Below are positions 35,018 to 46,814 of a stretch of DNA of 64,000 bases, in pieces. The stretch lies in contig JAQFVV010012416.1 in NCBI GenBank assembly GCA_028023455.1, forward strand, positions 1,041,001-1,105,000, given 5' to 3'. The notes beneath the pieces are model-generated. The model ran no database searches, was not told where the DNA came from, and worked only from the letters and a program-made list of their open reading frames with translations. This DNA comes from Epiperipatus broadwayi (lineage: Eukaryota > Onychophora > Udeonychophora > Euonychophora > Peripatidae). A program made the translations under genes and the position numbers. Positions within the stretch are counted from its first letter, which is position 1. Every line of letters starts with the position of its first letter.

Positions 35018-35539
35018 GCCTTTTTAAAAAAAAGCTTAAAACCATTACAATCTAGCTAATTATCATTATATACTCATTTACTATTCATTATTCGATGCTG
35101 ATTGGCTATTTGAAAAAAGTCTAAACTTGCTTATGAACTAAAAATAAAATTAGGGTTTGAAATCTATGCTATGGGTATGGTTGAAAGATGCAATATTTAC
35201 TGTATCACAAGGCATAGTGGTTAACATGATACAAATGTGGTGCTGATATTTATGGATATGATTTGTGTCAAGTAAATGAAGATTATCAGTATTCAACACC
35301 TAAATAAAAATGGAAGATGTATGACACTAATTCCTTGCAAGATATAAATAGAGTATGTTTTAAAAAATGCATAATACACTTAAGGGTGCTGATCCCTCAG
35401 TTTCTGATTATGATAATGATTACTGCAATTTTTTATTTTGTTTTTGTAAGTATATATGAAGAAAAAAAATCATTTAGTAGGCAATCCAGGACTTTTGTAC
35501 ACACCTGGTGGAGCCACTGATCCACTGCTCAAAATATTG
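35018..35539. other. Non-coding stretch
   Basis: No gene seen. The LINE to the right begins within or just after it. Confidence 0.4.
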
Positions 35540-35599
35540 TAAGGAGGTTTTAGGTCAGATAGGCATGTAGGAGATAGTTTATTTCTTGTTACACAACTT

Positions 35600-36735
35600 A
35601 TGGATATGAGTAGGAATTCATGTAGATCATTATATATGAGTTTTATAGATGTAGAGAAGGGATATGATAGAGTAAATAGAAATAGATTATGGGTAAGTTT
35701 AGCAAATTTGGGAATGGATGAAGCTTTAGTAAATATTATTAAAAAATTATATGAAAATAATTACTATACTTACCAATTAGGAGATATAGAATCAGTTAAA
35801 GTTAAAAATGGGGTGGGATTAAGGCAAGGATGCCGTATGTCACCTATTTTGTTTTTGTTATATTTGAGTGAAATGGAGAAAGCAATAGAAAGACTAGAAA
35901 GAGGGATAGAAATACTGTTAATGGGTGGAAAGGGAGTATATATTTTGTCGGGTCTTTTTTTTTGTGGGTGATATTTTTTTGTGCACAGAAAAAAGAGAAG
36001 ATACGGAAGTTATGCTGAGGACATATGCAGGAGTGGGTAAAGAGATGGGGATTAAATTTAGTAAAGAAAAATCAAATATAATGATGATTAATAATGGGGA
36101 AAGAGAAGAAGTAGAATTTTTATTGGGGGATATAAAGTTAAGTGTGGTGGATAAATATAATTATTTGGGAATCATCTTAAATAATCAGAAAAATTGTTTG
36201 GTTGAATGAGAGAAAAAAATTGGTAAATGAAGCAAAGAAAAGAAAGGGTTTGGTAAAGCAATTAACAGTGTTTTTATATAATAAATATGATGTAGTTAGA
36301 ATTGTATGGAAGGGAGTTGTAGTAGCAGGGTTAACATATGGTAATGATGCATTATGTGTTAGTAAAAGAGTATTAGATTACTTAGAAAACATACAAAGGA
36401 AAGTAGGAAGACATGCATTAGATACAAAGGTATGGACAGTAAAGGGGGCAATTCAAGGAGAAATGGGTTGGTCAAGTTTTTATATGAGAGATGCAAAAAG
36501 TAAAATGAAAATGTTTGGCAGGTTGCAGTTTATGGATAATAAAAGAATAGCCAAAATAGTATTTAATTGGGTTATGAGTAAAAGGCAGGCAACAAGATGG
36601 GTAAGAAAGGTAATGTGGTATGCAAAGGATTTGGATAAAGAATTTATATCAGTAAAAAAGGGTAGGATGATTGTTTTTGGAGGATTGTTGAGTGTTATAG
36701 TGGTAAGGAATAGGATAAAAGAATATATGCATTAA
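35600..36735 (+). pseudogene. LINE reverse transcriptase, frameshifted
   Basis: Three overlapping frames (35600-35971, 35925-36209 and 36202-36735) make one broken RT. FIDVEKGYDRV at about 35642 is RT motif A, with its catalytic Asp. GLRQGCRMSPILF at about 35816 is motif B. In the next frame, FVGDI at about 35961 stands where the FADD/YADD catalytic motif should be, so one catalytic Asp is lost. KEMGIKFSKEKSNIMM and YNYLGIILNN follow as motifs D and E. The thumb has VAGLTYGNDALC. At least two frameshifts plus the damaged motif make it inactive. It would have reverse-transcribed its own RNA at a nicked target. Confidence 0.85.
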
Positions 36736-36816
36736 TAAAGAATAAGGGGTTGGAGAGATGGAAAACTAGTATGGAGAGTAAAAAGATTTTAAATATCTAT
36801 TAAAAAGTATAAATAA

Positions 36817-36892
36817 GACAAAGCTCTCCATACAGTAGTGCCTTGTTTATAAACAATTATGTGCTAGTATAAAAGATGGTGATCAGGTGATG
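36817..36892 (+). mobile_element. Family A, short copy A5, inserted in the LINE
   Basis: Has the family A left end (gacaaagctctccatacag) joined almost directly to the tail (caattatgtgctagtataaa, then agatggtgatcaggtgatg). It splits the LINE between its thumb region and its zinc knuckle, so it is younger than the LINE. No clear target-site duplication. Confidence 0.7.
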
Positions 36893-37019
36893 CGTATAGA
36901 GATGTAAACATAACATTGGGTGTGAGTTAATTAATGATAATAGTAAGAAAAATAACTTATTGTTTAAGGCTCGAATGCGATCTTTAGCAACAATAGAATA
37001 TACATGTAAATGGTAAAAT

Positions 37020-37208
37020 ATGGGTAATTTAGTCTGCAAATTGTGTAAGGAAAATATAAAAAATATTAGGCATCTGTTGATTGAATGTAAATGCTTGAAA
37101 GCAGAAAGGGTACAAATAATGAAGTTATGGGAGAATAAATATGAGCAAAGTGATTATACAGAAAGTGGGTTATTGGTTTTTATGCTGGGTTTGGGAAAAA
37201 GAAAATGA
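37020..37208 (+). pseudogene. LINE C-terminal zinc knuckle
   Basis: The reading includes NLVCKLCKENIKNIRHLLIE then CKCLKAERVQIMKLWENKY. The C-x2-C-x8-H-x5-C pattern is the knuckle found after the RT in several LINE clades. It continues the same LINE as 35600-36735, separated by the family A insertion and stop codons. Confidence 0.8.
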
Positions 37209-37476
37209 GGATTTAGATATAAAGGCCATAGAGTTGACAAAGATTATGTTGTGAAAATGGGATGGAGCAGATTATGGGAAAGCTTAGGGTGGGGAATGGA
37301 ATCGGAAGGTAAAGTGGCTAACAGGTTTCTTTGGACATAGTTGCTGAGAGATTCCTGACTCTGTTTAAGGAGAAGTCATGGTACATCACATCACATACTG
37401 CATGGTAGCTGAGAGATTTTCGACTTTGAAAAAGGAGAGGCCCGAGTGCATACAATCTGCATCTCATCTCATACTA

Positions 37477-38490
37477 AGCAATAAATGGAATAAATAATGG
37501 GAAACAAAAATTAAGACAAATTTTGTGTACCTTTAGAAACAAAATTGAAATGTGGGTTGGCTATGTTTTTATCAAAATGATAATTGAAATGAACAAATAG
37601 TAGAATAAAAGTTACAAAATTTTAATGAACAAGTAATTTTTTTTCTTCTTTTAAAAACATTAATATTTGAGTTATCTTAAACATTTATGTTGTTTTAATA
37701 TTCATAATAAAGATGTAAATAGTAAAAAAAAATATTTTATTTTTACAAAAAACAAATCTTCAATCACTTTGCTATTAAAATGTAATTAAGTGATAAATAT
37801 TGAATTTGGAGTGACCTTTTGTATTAAGATGTGTTTTTATGTCATTTGTATTTGTGGTTCGCAAAGATAGGGGGGTCTGTAAATGCTTTGTTCTTGAATT
37901 TTGAGTGATGAAGGCCGTATTTAAAGCACCCTTTTGTATTAAGATGTTTATTTTATTAGTTTTTTACATTTCTAACAAATAGTAGTTAATAGATATATGA
38001 ATTGTGATAATTTTTATATCATTTTTCTATAAACATGTCAAATTTTAATATTTGTGGTTGTAAGTAGAGAAAACAAGTGTTTAATACTTGCTTGTGATTT
38101 GAAAGTGGGGGGGGGTTCTGATACTTCTGCATGCTATGTCATCATGACAAATCAATCCCAATTCCCATTATAAAAAAAAGAATGCATATTTGCTCAGTCA
38201 TCTATTCCGATAAGGGCCAGCCTAAGCTATCTCAGCTTTATAGGATTTCAACATTGACCATCAAACACCAGAAGTATTATGTATTTTTTCAAAAAAAAAT
38301 ATTTTGCTCAGTTTGACTTGGTTTGTGTTTTGTAATTTTTTATTTTTTTAAAAAAAAATACTTTGTATAACTAATTTCATATTTTTTCTTCTTTCTTATT
38401 TGTTTAATTAACTAAATTCGTACTTTTTTTTTCTTTTTGTTTATTTAATTAAATTTTTTAACTGTTTTCAATCATTTGTAAAAAAAGAAG
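37477..38490. other. Non-coding stretch
   Basis: A/T-rich with a G run near 38107. An open frame at 38131-38316 has no recognisable features. Confidence 0.4.
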
Positions 38491-38506
38491 TACATATATT
38501 TTATTT

Positions 38507-38622
38507 ATTTATTTAATTTTTTTCCTCATGTGTCATAGCATCAGCGGGGAAGCGAACCCGCTAACCCGGGACAACTGCTTGTAAAGCAGCCGTCACTGAC
38601 CTCTCGACCACCAATGCTTGAC
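38507..38622 (-). mobile_element. tRNA-derived SINE, copy 3
   Basis: The best-preserved copy. The minus strand reads GTCAAGCATTGGTGGTCGAG (A-box region), an anticodon-arm hairpin (ctgctttacaagcag), a class-II-like variable arm (cccgggttagcggg), a B box (GGTTCGCTTCC) and an A-rich tail. Target-site duplications tatattttattt lie at 38495-38506 and 38623-38634. The acceptor ends do not pair, so it is not a functional tRNA gene. Confidence 0.9.
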
Positions 38623-38676
38623 TATATTTTATTTTTATTTACGTAAACCACATTACTTGCTTCATTGATAATTTAG

Positions 38677-39152
38677 TATGTGATGTGATGTGATGTATTT
38701 GGTTTCTCCTTAAACGAAGTCAAAAATATCTCGGCAATTATGCCCAGATAAATCTGTTAGCCACTTTATTTTCCATTCCCCCCTCTAAGTCTTCCCATAT
38801 TCCGCCTCATTCCATTTCACAACATAATCTTTGTCAACTCTATGGCCTTTATATCTAATCCCCCTTATCTTTTCGCAAACCCAGCATAAAAACTAATAAC
38901 TCACTTTCTGTATAGTCACTTTGTTCATACCTATTCTCCCATAACTTCATTATCTGTATCCTTTCTGCTTTCAAGCATTTACATTCAATCAACAGATGCC
39001 TAATATTTTCTATACCTTCCTTACACAATTTGCACACTAAATCATCCATAGTTTTCCATTTACATGTATATTCTCTTGTTGCTAAAGATCCCATTCGAGC
39101 CTTAAACAATAAACTACTTTCCTTACCATTATCATAAATTAACTCACATCCA
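38677..39152 (-). mobile_element. LINE 3' end, minus strand (CCHC-tailed family, copy 4)
   Basis: A 5'-truncated copy with the zinc knuckle (CKLCKEGIENIRHLLIECKC at 38855-39109, minus strand) and 3' UTR ending in a (catcaca)n run near 38677-38697. The knuckle reading frame is intact here, making it the least damaged copy of that region. Confidence 0.8.
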
Positions 39153-39388
39153 ATATTTCAACAGTGCAGTGATTTGGTAACTCCCCCATGTATGTATAAA
39201 TTTTCCAAAATGCCTAATAAGTGATTATCATTCAGCAAAACAATAGTTTTATTTTTTTTAAATGAGGAAGTAAGCAGAACAGAAGAGCCGCTGATAAATT
39301 CTGCTGAATTTAATATATTACTTTAAATTAAGAGTGTAAATAAATATTAAATATTAATGCTATGTATATTATAGTAAATAACACTCTA

Positions 39389-39805
39389 ATACGTACTGCC
39401 ATACACAGCAAGCTAGAGTAATCAATGGATGCCGGAAGGCTTGTGCATAAAATCCCCATCTAGTGCCTACTCATCCAATATCCCCAGACTAGTTTCTGGC
39501 TTGCGGCCTTTGTCAGTGAGGAGCCTTGGATCTGAGAGCACTGCACCTAGATCTTAGGATCTAATGCAACCCTCCAGCAGCCACCTTTTATCTCCATTTA
39601 ACTACAAAACTATGAGTCTTAAACTGAAAGCACCTTAATGTTTTCAATCCAAGCCCATCAGCTTATATAGTCATAAGAGTCAGAACCCAGTTCAGTACCC
39701 ACACATTTTGGTGTCTTTGGTTTTTTAATAACCATAGCCACCACTATCCTGTTAGGCAGCTATACACAAGCATAAGAAGTGGTAGTCATGTGATGTTTAT
39801 TGGCT
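39389..39805 (+). mobile_element. Family A, full monomer copy A6, with 14-bp target-site duplication
   Basis: A single unit of about 417 bp, not palindromic: 'gtactgccatacac', 'aatcaatggatgccggaagg', 'agtgaggagccttggatctg', 'gatcttaggatctaatgcaa', 'tttggtgtctttggttttt', then the tail (agcataagaagtggtagtca, tgtgatgttta). Its 5' end falls inside the family terminal sequence, so it is slightly truncated. Direct repeats taaataacactcta lie at 39375-39388 and 39806-39819. This copy shows what the un-inverted unit looks like. Confidence 0.85.
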
Positions 39806-39819
39806 TAAATAACACTCTA

Positions 39820-42060
39820 CACATTTACCTAAACTATCTCTGCTACTTTAGTGTTTTTTCAACTATTTGATAGTCTTAAATAAAACTACATATATTACCA
39901 ATGGAAAAAATTGCAAAAAATCATGAAGCAATTCTCTGTACAATTTAGTTCAATTATAAAAACTGAAAACTCCAGAAATAAAGATAAAAAAAAACAACAA
40001 CTGTACTTTATCAATTGAATAATAATTGTTGTATTCTCAAATGTATCATAATATTCCAATCAACTAATTGAAGAATTACTAATATAGATGGACTACTATT
40101 AACATAATGTCTTTTATACAAAAACTATTACTATCTGACAAAATTATAAAATATTGCTTTGATTTATTATTTTAATTACAGTTGTATAAATATTTCATAC
40201 TGACATAAACGCAAGTATTTTAAAATATTATATTTTCAATCTGGTTTTATAATGTAAATAATTATCTGATACTGTCATGAGAAAAGTGTTCTTTTATAAT
40301 TAAAGTTCCAAATTTCAGTTTTTTTTCTTATTCCAAAAAATATATAGTTATATTTAGAAGGTAATAAATCTTACGCACTAGCACCATACATAATATTAAA
40401 TCAGTAATATTAAATGTGAGCATACTCTTATACCAGCCACAAAATAAAGATATTGACAAAATAAGAATGACCTCTTATTTTCAAACCTAAATGAACTTAT
40501 ATAGACAAGTATTAAGTATCTTGAAACAAGACCATGAATATATTAAACCCTTTACTTTACATCCATTTCTTTTGATAATTTTATTAACACTTATGAAATA
40601 TTACAAATTTCTTTATGATAATATTAGATGTTGAACTATGTAATAAGAAATAAATTTTACTACTGCACTAGTAAAAAATATAATATTTATATTAAAAAAG
40701 TACAACAATATAACCATAAAACCACAAAAAAGAATGGGAAAGTATATTGCTTACATTCAGAATATTGTCCATACTGGAATCAGCTAGATGCTTTACTTTA
40801 AAAAAACTAGGATTAGTTATTATAATAAAATAAATTTGATTGTGTTATTATAAACATTCCTTACAAAAATATTTATTAAAAAGTAGAAAAATATAACCAT
40901 AAAAATGAAAAAATAAAAATGCTTACATTTAGGCTATAGCCAGTATGAGATACCATAAACACAATACAAGAAGCATAAATATTTACACTGCATGATCAAA
41001 TTTTATAATATATATATTTTAAAATTACATTTATAAAGGTACTGAGATAGATATCTGTCCAATTTATAAAATTCTTTGAAAAATCAGAGTGTGTAAAATT
41101 TTTATGGGGTATGACATACTGCTTGTAGCTAATGAACATTAATAAATGTATTTAGTATGCAGAAATTAATTGCATGTAGCCAAACTATAAAAAGTAAAAT
41201 TAAAGTTTATTTAAATTTTTAAGCAAGTTTTGATTTATAATGAAGGTGGAGGTGACATTTGAAAATTCAAAATTGAAAAAAAACCTCTGAAACCAGGCAA
41301 TTCAGTTATAATAGACAATCTGTATTTAAATGAATTTTTTCATCTAACTGATTTTAATAAAATTAGCAAATGAAATCCATTGTTTTTGGAATACCCATTT
41401 GCATAAAAATACCAAGATAATAATATTGGTGTATCACAATAAAAAGGCAGCCCCCAATTAATGAATTAAAATTCACATTATAAAACTATTAATAAAATAT
41501 ATGTTGCTAATTAAATTGTTTATATATATATTTCTTTTCTTTTTCACTCACTAGTTTCTAGCTTTCACCTCTTTTTAAATCTTTTTATTTAATTTAGAAG
41601 TTCTATTTGTTTGTTTGGGTTAAATCTTGTTATCAATTTTTAACATACTTCTATCAAACAAAGTTTTTTCAAATTTTATACATGTGTTATATATTGATAA
41701 CAATGCAATATTTCAGGATTATCCAGCCATTCCACCCTAGCAGTGATGGCAGATTAAATTTCAAAGCACATTAATATCAGTTCAGTAAATTTTCAGTAAT
41801 GCAGAATAGATGGCAGTATTCTTATTAAAAAATATACTTTCAATGATTTTTGTGACTAATTTATTAAAAAGCATTTACAGTTTATTAAAATAGATTTAAC
41901 TAAAACTTTTTTTTTAAATTCTGCCTTTATAAACAATAAAATTTTCTAAATAATTTTTAATGTGTGCACATTTCGTTGAAATGCTATAAATATAGCAACA
42001 TTGTTTAAAAATATCTAAATACTAAACAATAAAAAATAATATATATATACTTTTTTATAT
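39820..42060. other. Long A/T-rich non-coding stretch
   Basis: No gene, RNA or repeat family recognised over about 2.2 kb. Confidence 0.45.
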
Positions 42061-42063
42061 AAA

Positions 42064-42382
42064 AAAATACTTTTATTTAAATTGATGGGTAATAATGCAT
42101 TAAACCACCACCCCCAAATTTTTTTTCTTCAACCACAAGTTGTTATATTTAACTTGAAATAAAAGCATGACCATTCATAAATTAATTAATGCAATTACTA
42201 GTTAAATGATTTAATTAATTACTTTATGAATATTTTATGTTTTTATTTTAAGTTAAATTTAAGTACCAGTGACTGAATTAATTAATTTATTGATAACAAC
42301 CAAATTATGGTTGAAGAAAAAAAAAATGGGGAGGGGGATAGTGCATTATCATTCATCAATTTAAATAAAAATGTTTTTTTAA
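42064..42382. mobile_element. MITE-like palindrome, family D copy 2
   Basis: The left arm (aaatacttttatttaaattg, 'tgcattaaaccaccaccccc', 'cttcaaccacaagttg') is complementary to the right arm ('caaattatggttgaag', 'ggggagggggatagtgcatt', 'caatttaaataaaaatg'). It shares ends and the 'tcaaccacaa' block with 11781-11995. The target site could not be defined in the A/T-rich flanks. Confidence 0.7.
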
Positions 42383-44320
42383 TAAAATATTATATAAATA
42401 TTATTGAATAATAAGTTTGTCTTTTTGTAAAATGCTTTCAATATATATATATATATATTCCACTTTTATTGTTAAATGGAGGTTGCCTTGACAACAGTTT
42501 GAAATTGTTAATTGTTATCTATATTGGGATTGTCTAAGTGTTGACTGGTTTCTAATGGTTATATTGAAGCAGATGATCTGATGCTCAGATCCTGCTTCAC
42601 AGCCCACATCCAATCTCCTACCACCTAACTGTATTCAAACCTGTCTTTACGCACGTATGTACATAACTAATATATATATTTCTTTTGGTTAGTATTATAA
42701 CATAAATAATGTAAACACGTATGTATTTTAATTTAAAAATATTTTATTTCATAATAATATTCTCATGTCTATACGGGCGTAAATAATAAATATCTATATA
42801 TTTCAGTGTAGGAGATTGTGAATATATTAATAGTTATATTATATATATAAGGTATTACATATGAAACTTATTATTTTTTCATATATAATTTTGTAGCCAG
42901 AAGTGATGCAATCTTGTTAAGAAGTCTCTCGAAAAACAATTACCCGGAAGATCCCTTAGATTAAAATAAAAGATTACGAATTGGTAATAATAAAATAAAC
43001 CCATTAGTAGAAATTGTCCACGCTAGCTTGTTTTAAAATCATAAGATATATTTTAAAACAATCGTTCGAGAAAATGATAACAAACTTGCATTGTTTCAAA
43101 CATCTTACTAGATAAGAGTATCCGGTCAAACTATTCCAGAGAAACATTAAGTGCTTAAACTGCCTCAGGTCCAGCAGTAGTTGCTAAGTTACAACTTCAA
43201 AATAAAAGTATATATACTGCTGGATTTGAATCCACAAAGAGGGAGACCATTAAATAACAAAGTTGATATACATATTCCACGCCCATTTTAAATCTCACTC
43301 AATGTGTCGTGAGTAGGAAATTTCGCCTTGTCCCTCCGTTCTAATATGCTGTTCCCATGAACGAAGCTCTGCATCCCATACTACTGAACTTTATATATTT
43401 TTCCAGTGAAAGTGAAATGCTATCTCTCAAAAGAATAATGCTACCCTAGATCTAGTGGAAAAAAATTCCGATGGACTGACTCCTAATGAAATCGTTCTTC
43501 CAAATAAGCAAGGTAAAAGAACTTTGACAGCTGATAATTATTAAATCCTGCCTTCTCTGTAATATTTATATTTTAATCACCTATCTTAAATGTCTTCAAA
43601 TATGTATTCTATAACTCTATATAACTAATCTGTATTAAGCCTCCTATAAAATGTTTTTCCTTTTCTTTTAATTCCAAGCGGCAAATAATTTTCATTTACA
43701 TTATGTATTTATATTTTAAAATATATGCCAATAGTATTCTAAAATCGCAAGCATATATAATTCATTTTCGTTTCCCCACCCATCATTTACTGGGTAAATA
43801 ATTTATAATTTGATCAAAACAAGTCTTATTCGACTTGCCCAGGTGCTCGCGATTATAGATAAATAAACTAATTATATTTTTCATGTTTACTGTAGAAAAA
43901 CAGATTTGATGTCTGTTTTTCACATTCTCCTTCCTAAATAATGCGCTATCTTTTATTCTTAAATTATATTATATATGTAAAACCCATCTTAGCTATTACC
44001 ACCACCCACTTATTTTGTAATAATTTATATATTTCCACAAGGGCATTGATTAACCAAAATTGAGATTTATTAAATGTGTAAAAAGTAATGAATAATATTA
44101 AGTAACATAATGTAAGGGGGAGGGGGACCTTTAGCTTTATATTTAAGTATAATAATTATCCATGTTTGCTTAGTGAAGCCATGTCATTACGCCGAATATT
44201 TCATAATTTATGGGCAATAAATACGTTTCGATAATCTTTAATTTTAGAATTATATTTATATTATATTATTAAGCGTTTCATGCATAAAGGCCATTTCGTT
44301 TATATATATATATGTTCGTG
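42383..44320. other. Non-coding stretch
   Basis: No gene recognised. 43120-43520 is less A/T-rich and includes 'tggatttgaatccacaaaga', a B-box-like word, but no tRNA head is evident. Confidence 0.35.
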
Positions 44321-44329
44321 CTTCTTTCT

Positions 44330-44720
44330 CACATGGAGGTATTCGCACAGTCGAGCCCCATCATCGTTCTCATGTCCTTAAACCAGGCTGTAAAACCACC
44401 CTGGGGACATCCTTGGTCGTATGTGCATACTTTATATGGGGAGCGATCTGGGAAACCAGCCCAATAAAGTCATCGCGACCACTCTTTGTCATCCATGATT
44501 CGCCTGTACTTCATTCCAGGGAATCTTGGACTCTTTCATTCGTCAAACCGACTCTGCCTACATTTGCAGAGGAAATCGGTCCACTTCGTTATAAAAAAAA
44601 TTCATGAAGCACACTCCAGGATCCATAATTGGACCAACCCTATCAGCTGCCATGCACGCACCACCTTTCAGTGTCTTATTAGTCGCCCAGAAGAATTCAT
44701 AAGCTGTAATGAAATGATTT
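44330..44720. other. Unexplained higher-GC block
   Basis: About 390 bp with clearly higher G+C than the flanks, several CpGs and overlapping open frames on the plus strand (44413-44607 and 44486-44770). The frames contain no known motif. It has no match elsewhere in the window. It could be a decayed exon, a processed pseudogene or an old element. Confidence 0.3.
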
Positions 44721-46245
44721 CTTTAAATGGACATATTTCCATTAGTTTAATATACGTATTAATGCAATAGATTTAATATCATTTACATAATTATTCATTA
44801 CCTGCGCATTAATTATCTATAACTCCAAATTAATAATCATATTGAATGTAACCAAATATAATATCTGCTTATAAAATTATTGTTTAAAGTAATTAAATGC
44901 TCTTTTTTGTCTCTGGGGGTGTAATAGTATTCTAGTAATGTATTCTAATAGTGCTTATTCATTAAATCACACATATATATTATTGGCATAGCCGCAAATC
45001 TTATGTTATCGTTAAATATGAATCAAACACATATATATAATACGTACGAGGCTCATGTCGGCTAAATAACCCGACATAATTTTGTTATTAATAAATCTTA
45101 AATATATATATCAAACTCGAACCATTGCTTTCTTTTAGTTAAGATAATATATTGTTATTACTTATGCTAAATATGACTAGATGATCTCCACTCAATACAT
45201 AATTAATATGCTAGATCACGAGCCTTCATTGCTCATAAAATATAGCTAGTTATTAAGTTATTCTATCATAAGCTTAGCCTAGAGTCTTTTTGTGTCTCCA
45301 ATGATCGATGCCAGTGGGTGAGAAGTAAATTAATCGATGTCATCGGGATTGTTGCTCATAATGTTATAGATCTGGGAAATAGGCAAATAGGGCAGAGTTC
45401 ATGAGTGTTCCTGACCTGTGTATCTTGTGCACGATTGGATTTGAGATACTTTTGCCTAGATGCTAGATCTTGTTACGTGAACATACAAATCCGACGGCAC
45501 AATATATATATATATATATATTTGTAGTGGTAACTTGTCTTTTCATATCTTACATGCATTAGCATAAATATTGACTGCTGAATTATGATGAGGTTTATAG
45601 TTTGACAAGAGTGAAATATCCTTGGAATGTGAGGACCAATCTTTAATCATTTTTTTCTGATTTGTAAAATATAATCTTGACTCTCCAAAGATTGGGTTAT
45701 GCTTCCTCTTTATGATCTTTCTTTCATTTTCTCTTTTTTAATTATATTATCTTCTATCTCTTAGAGGTGTAGAATATAGTTAGACCCTAAAGATTGCAAC
45801 TTGACCATAGAGATTGAAAATATTGATGCAAAGAAGTTTAAATAAACCTCTTTACACAGGTAAATATAATCTTCTCTGAATGCCGACAAATAAATAGTCA
45901 ATTATAACATTGCAAACTGAATTTACAATTTTCAAATTGCACCCAATATATATATATACTTATTATCTGTCAAATACATAACCTTATTGATTCATATGCC
46001 ATCTTTTTAATAAAGAAATGTTTTTAAAAATATTAACAGGAACACATAGGCATACAATGTGAGTTACGATCTAAGATTCATTATGCAATTACAATAGTCA
46101 GGAGTTAAGTTAGAAATTACTAAAAATGGAACAAGCATGGTCATCAATATATTAAAAAAAAATAGGCACTGAACTGAAATAGACATCATATTTAAAATAA
46201 AATTGACAATAATGAAAAAAAAACTAAGATAAAATGATGTTTAGA
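44721..46245. other. Non-coding stretch with (TA)n
   Basis: A/T-rich; a (ta)n run of about 20 bp lies near 45503. No gene or element recognised. Confidence 0.4.
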
Positions 46246-46255
46246 TATCTTACTG

Positions 46256-46460
46256 CAGGTCCATGGCCTCTCCAACATTTCCGATAAAGAGTTAGTGAGG
46301 GAGAATGCATTTTTCATTATGTCAGTGCTGATAATTTGAATGATATTTTTTTTATCATAGAATATCCATTTTCTGGATATTTTTCTAAAAATGACTCATA
46401 AATATGACAAAAAAATTTAAGCCTTATCTGGTACAGATTTGAACTCAGGTCAGAGGCATA
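46256..46460 (+). repeat. Dispersed repeat family E, copy 4
   Basis: Shares 'ctctccaacatttcc', 'gagttagtgagggagaatg' and 'gctgataatttgaat' with the other family E copies. Further on, 'acagatttgaactcagg' resembles a tRNA B box. It may be the longest copy. Confidence 0.4.
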
Positions 46461-46814
46461 GTAAGAAAATATAGATTACCATATATATTATCACTGTATC
46501 CCAAGTTTCTGCAAAAAAATAAATAAATTACTAAATCTAATGAAATATCAATATTTTTGATGAATTCTAATCTTCCATTTAGAAGATATTTTTCTTCTGA
46601 TGTGAATATTTATAGTATATCCAATCTTGAGTAAAATTCTTTTCTATAGGGAACTCTCATAAATTCAATCTTAAGCTTAAATAAGTTTTATTACTTCAAA
46701 AGAAAGAAAAAATAAGCATATAGATTATTTTAAAAAATAAATTAAACTTACTTTCTTCACTTTCCTTTCTGAAGTATTTACTTTAAAAAAAAGTTTATTT
46801 AATACATAAAGAGA

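Larger units (their letters stand above)
35540..37476 (+). mobile_element. CCHC-tailed LINE, 5'-truncated, best copy in the window
   Basis: The order is partial RT domain, thumb/connection region, a family A insertion at 36817-36892, the C-terminal zinc knuckle and a 3' UTR. The 3' UTR is a tandem pair of about 65-bp units (37345-37408 and 37409-37476), each starting 'gctgagagatt' and ending in a catcacat or catctcat run. Other copies of the same family lie at 1866-2880, 3160-3345 and 38677-39152. There is no apurinic endonuclease domain, so the 5' half is missing. Clade not assigned. Confidence 0.8.

Noticed and set aside
36817-37476. A shared word (acatcacat) between the CCHC-LINE 3' tail and the family A tail as proof that this LINE mobilises family A
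   Set aside because: The word is in opposite orientation relative to the inferred sense of the two elements, and it is short and low in complexity.
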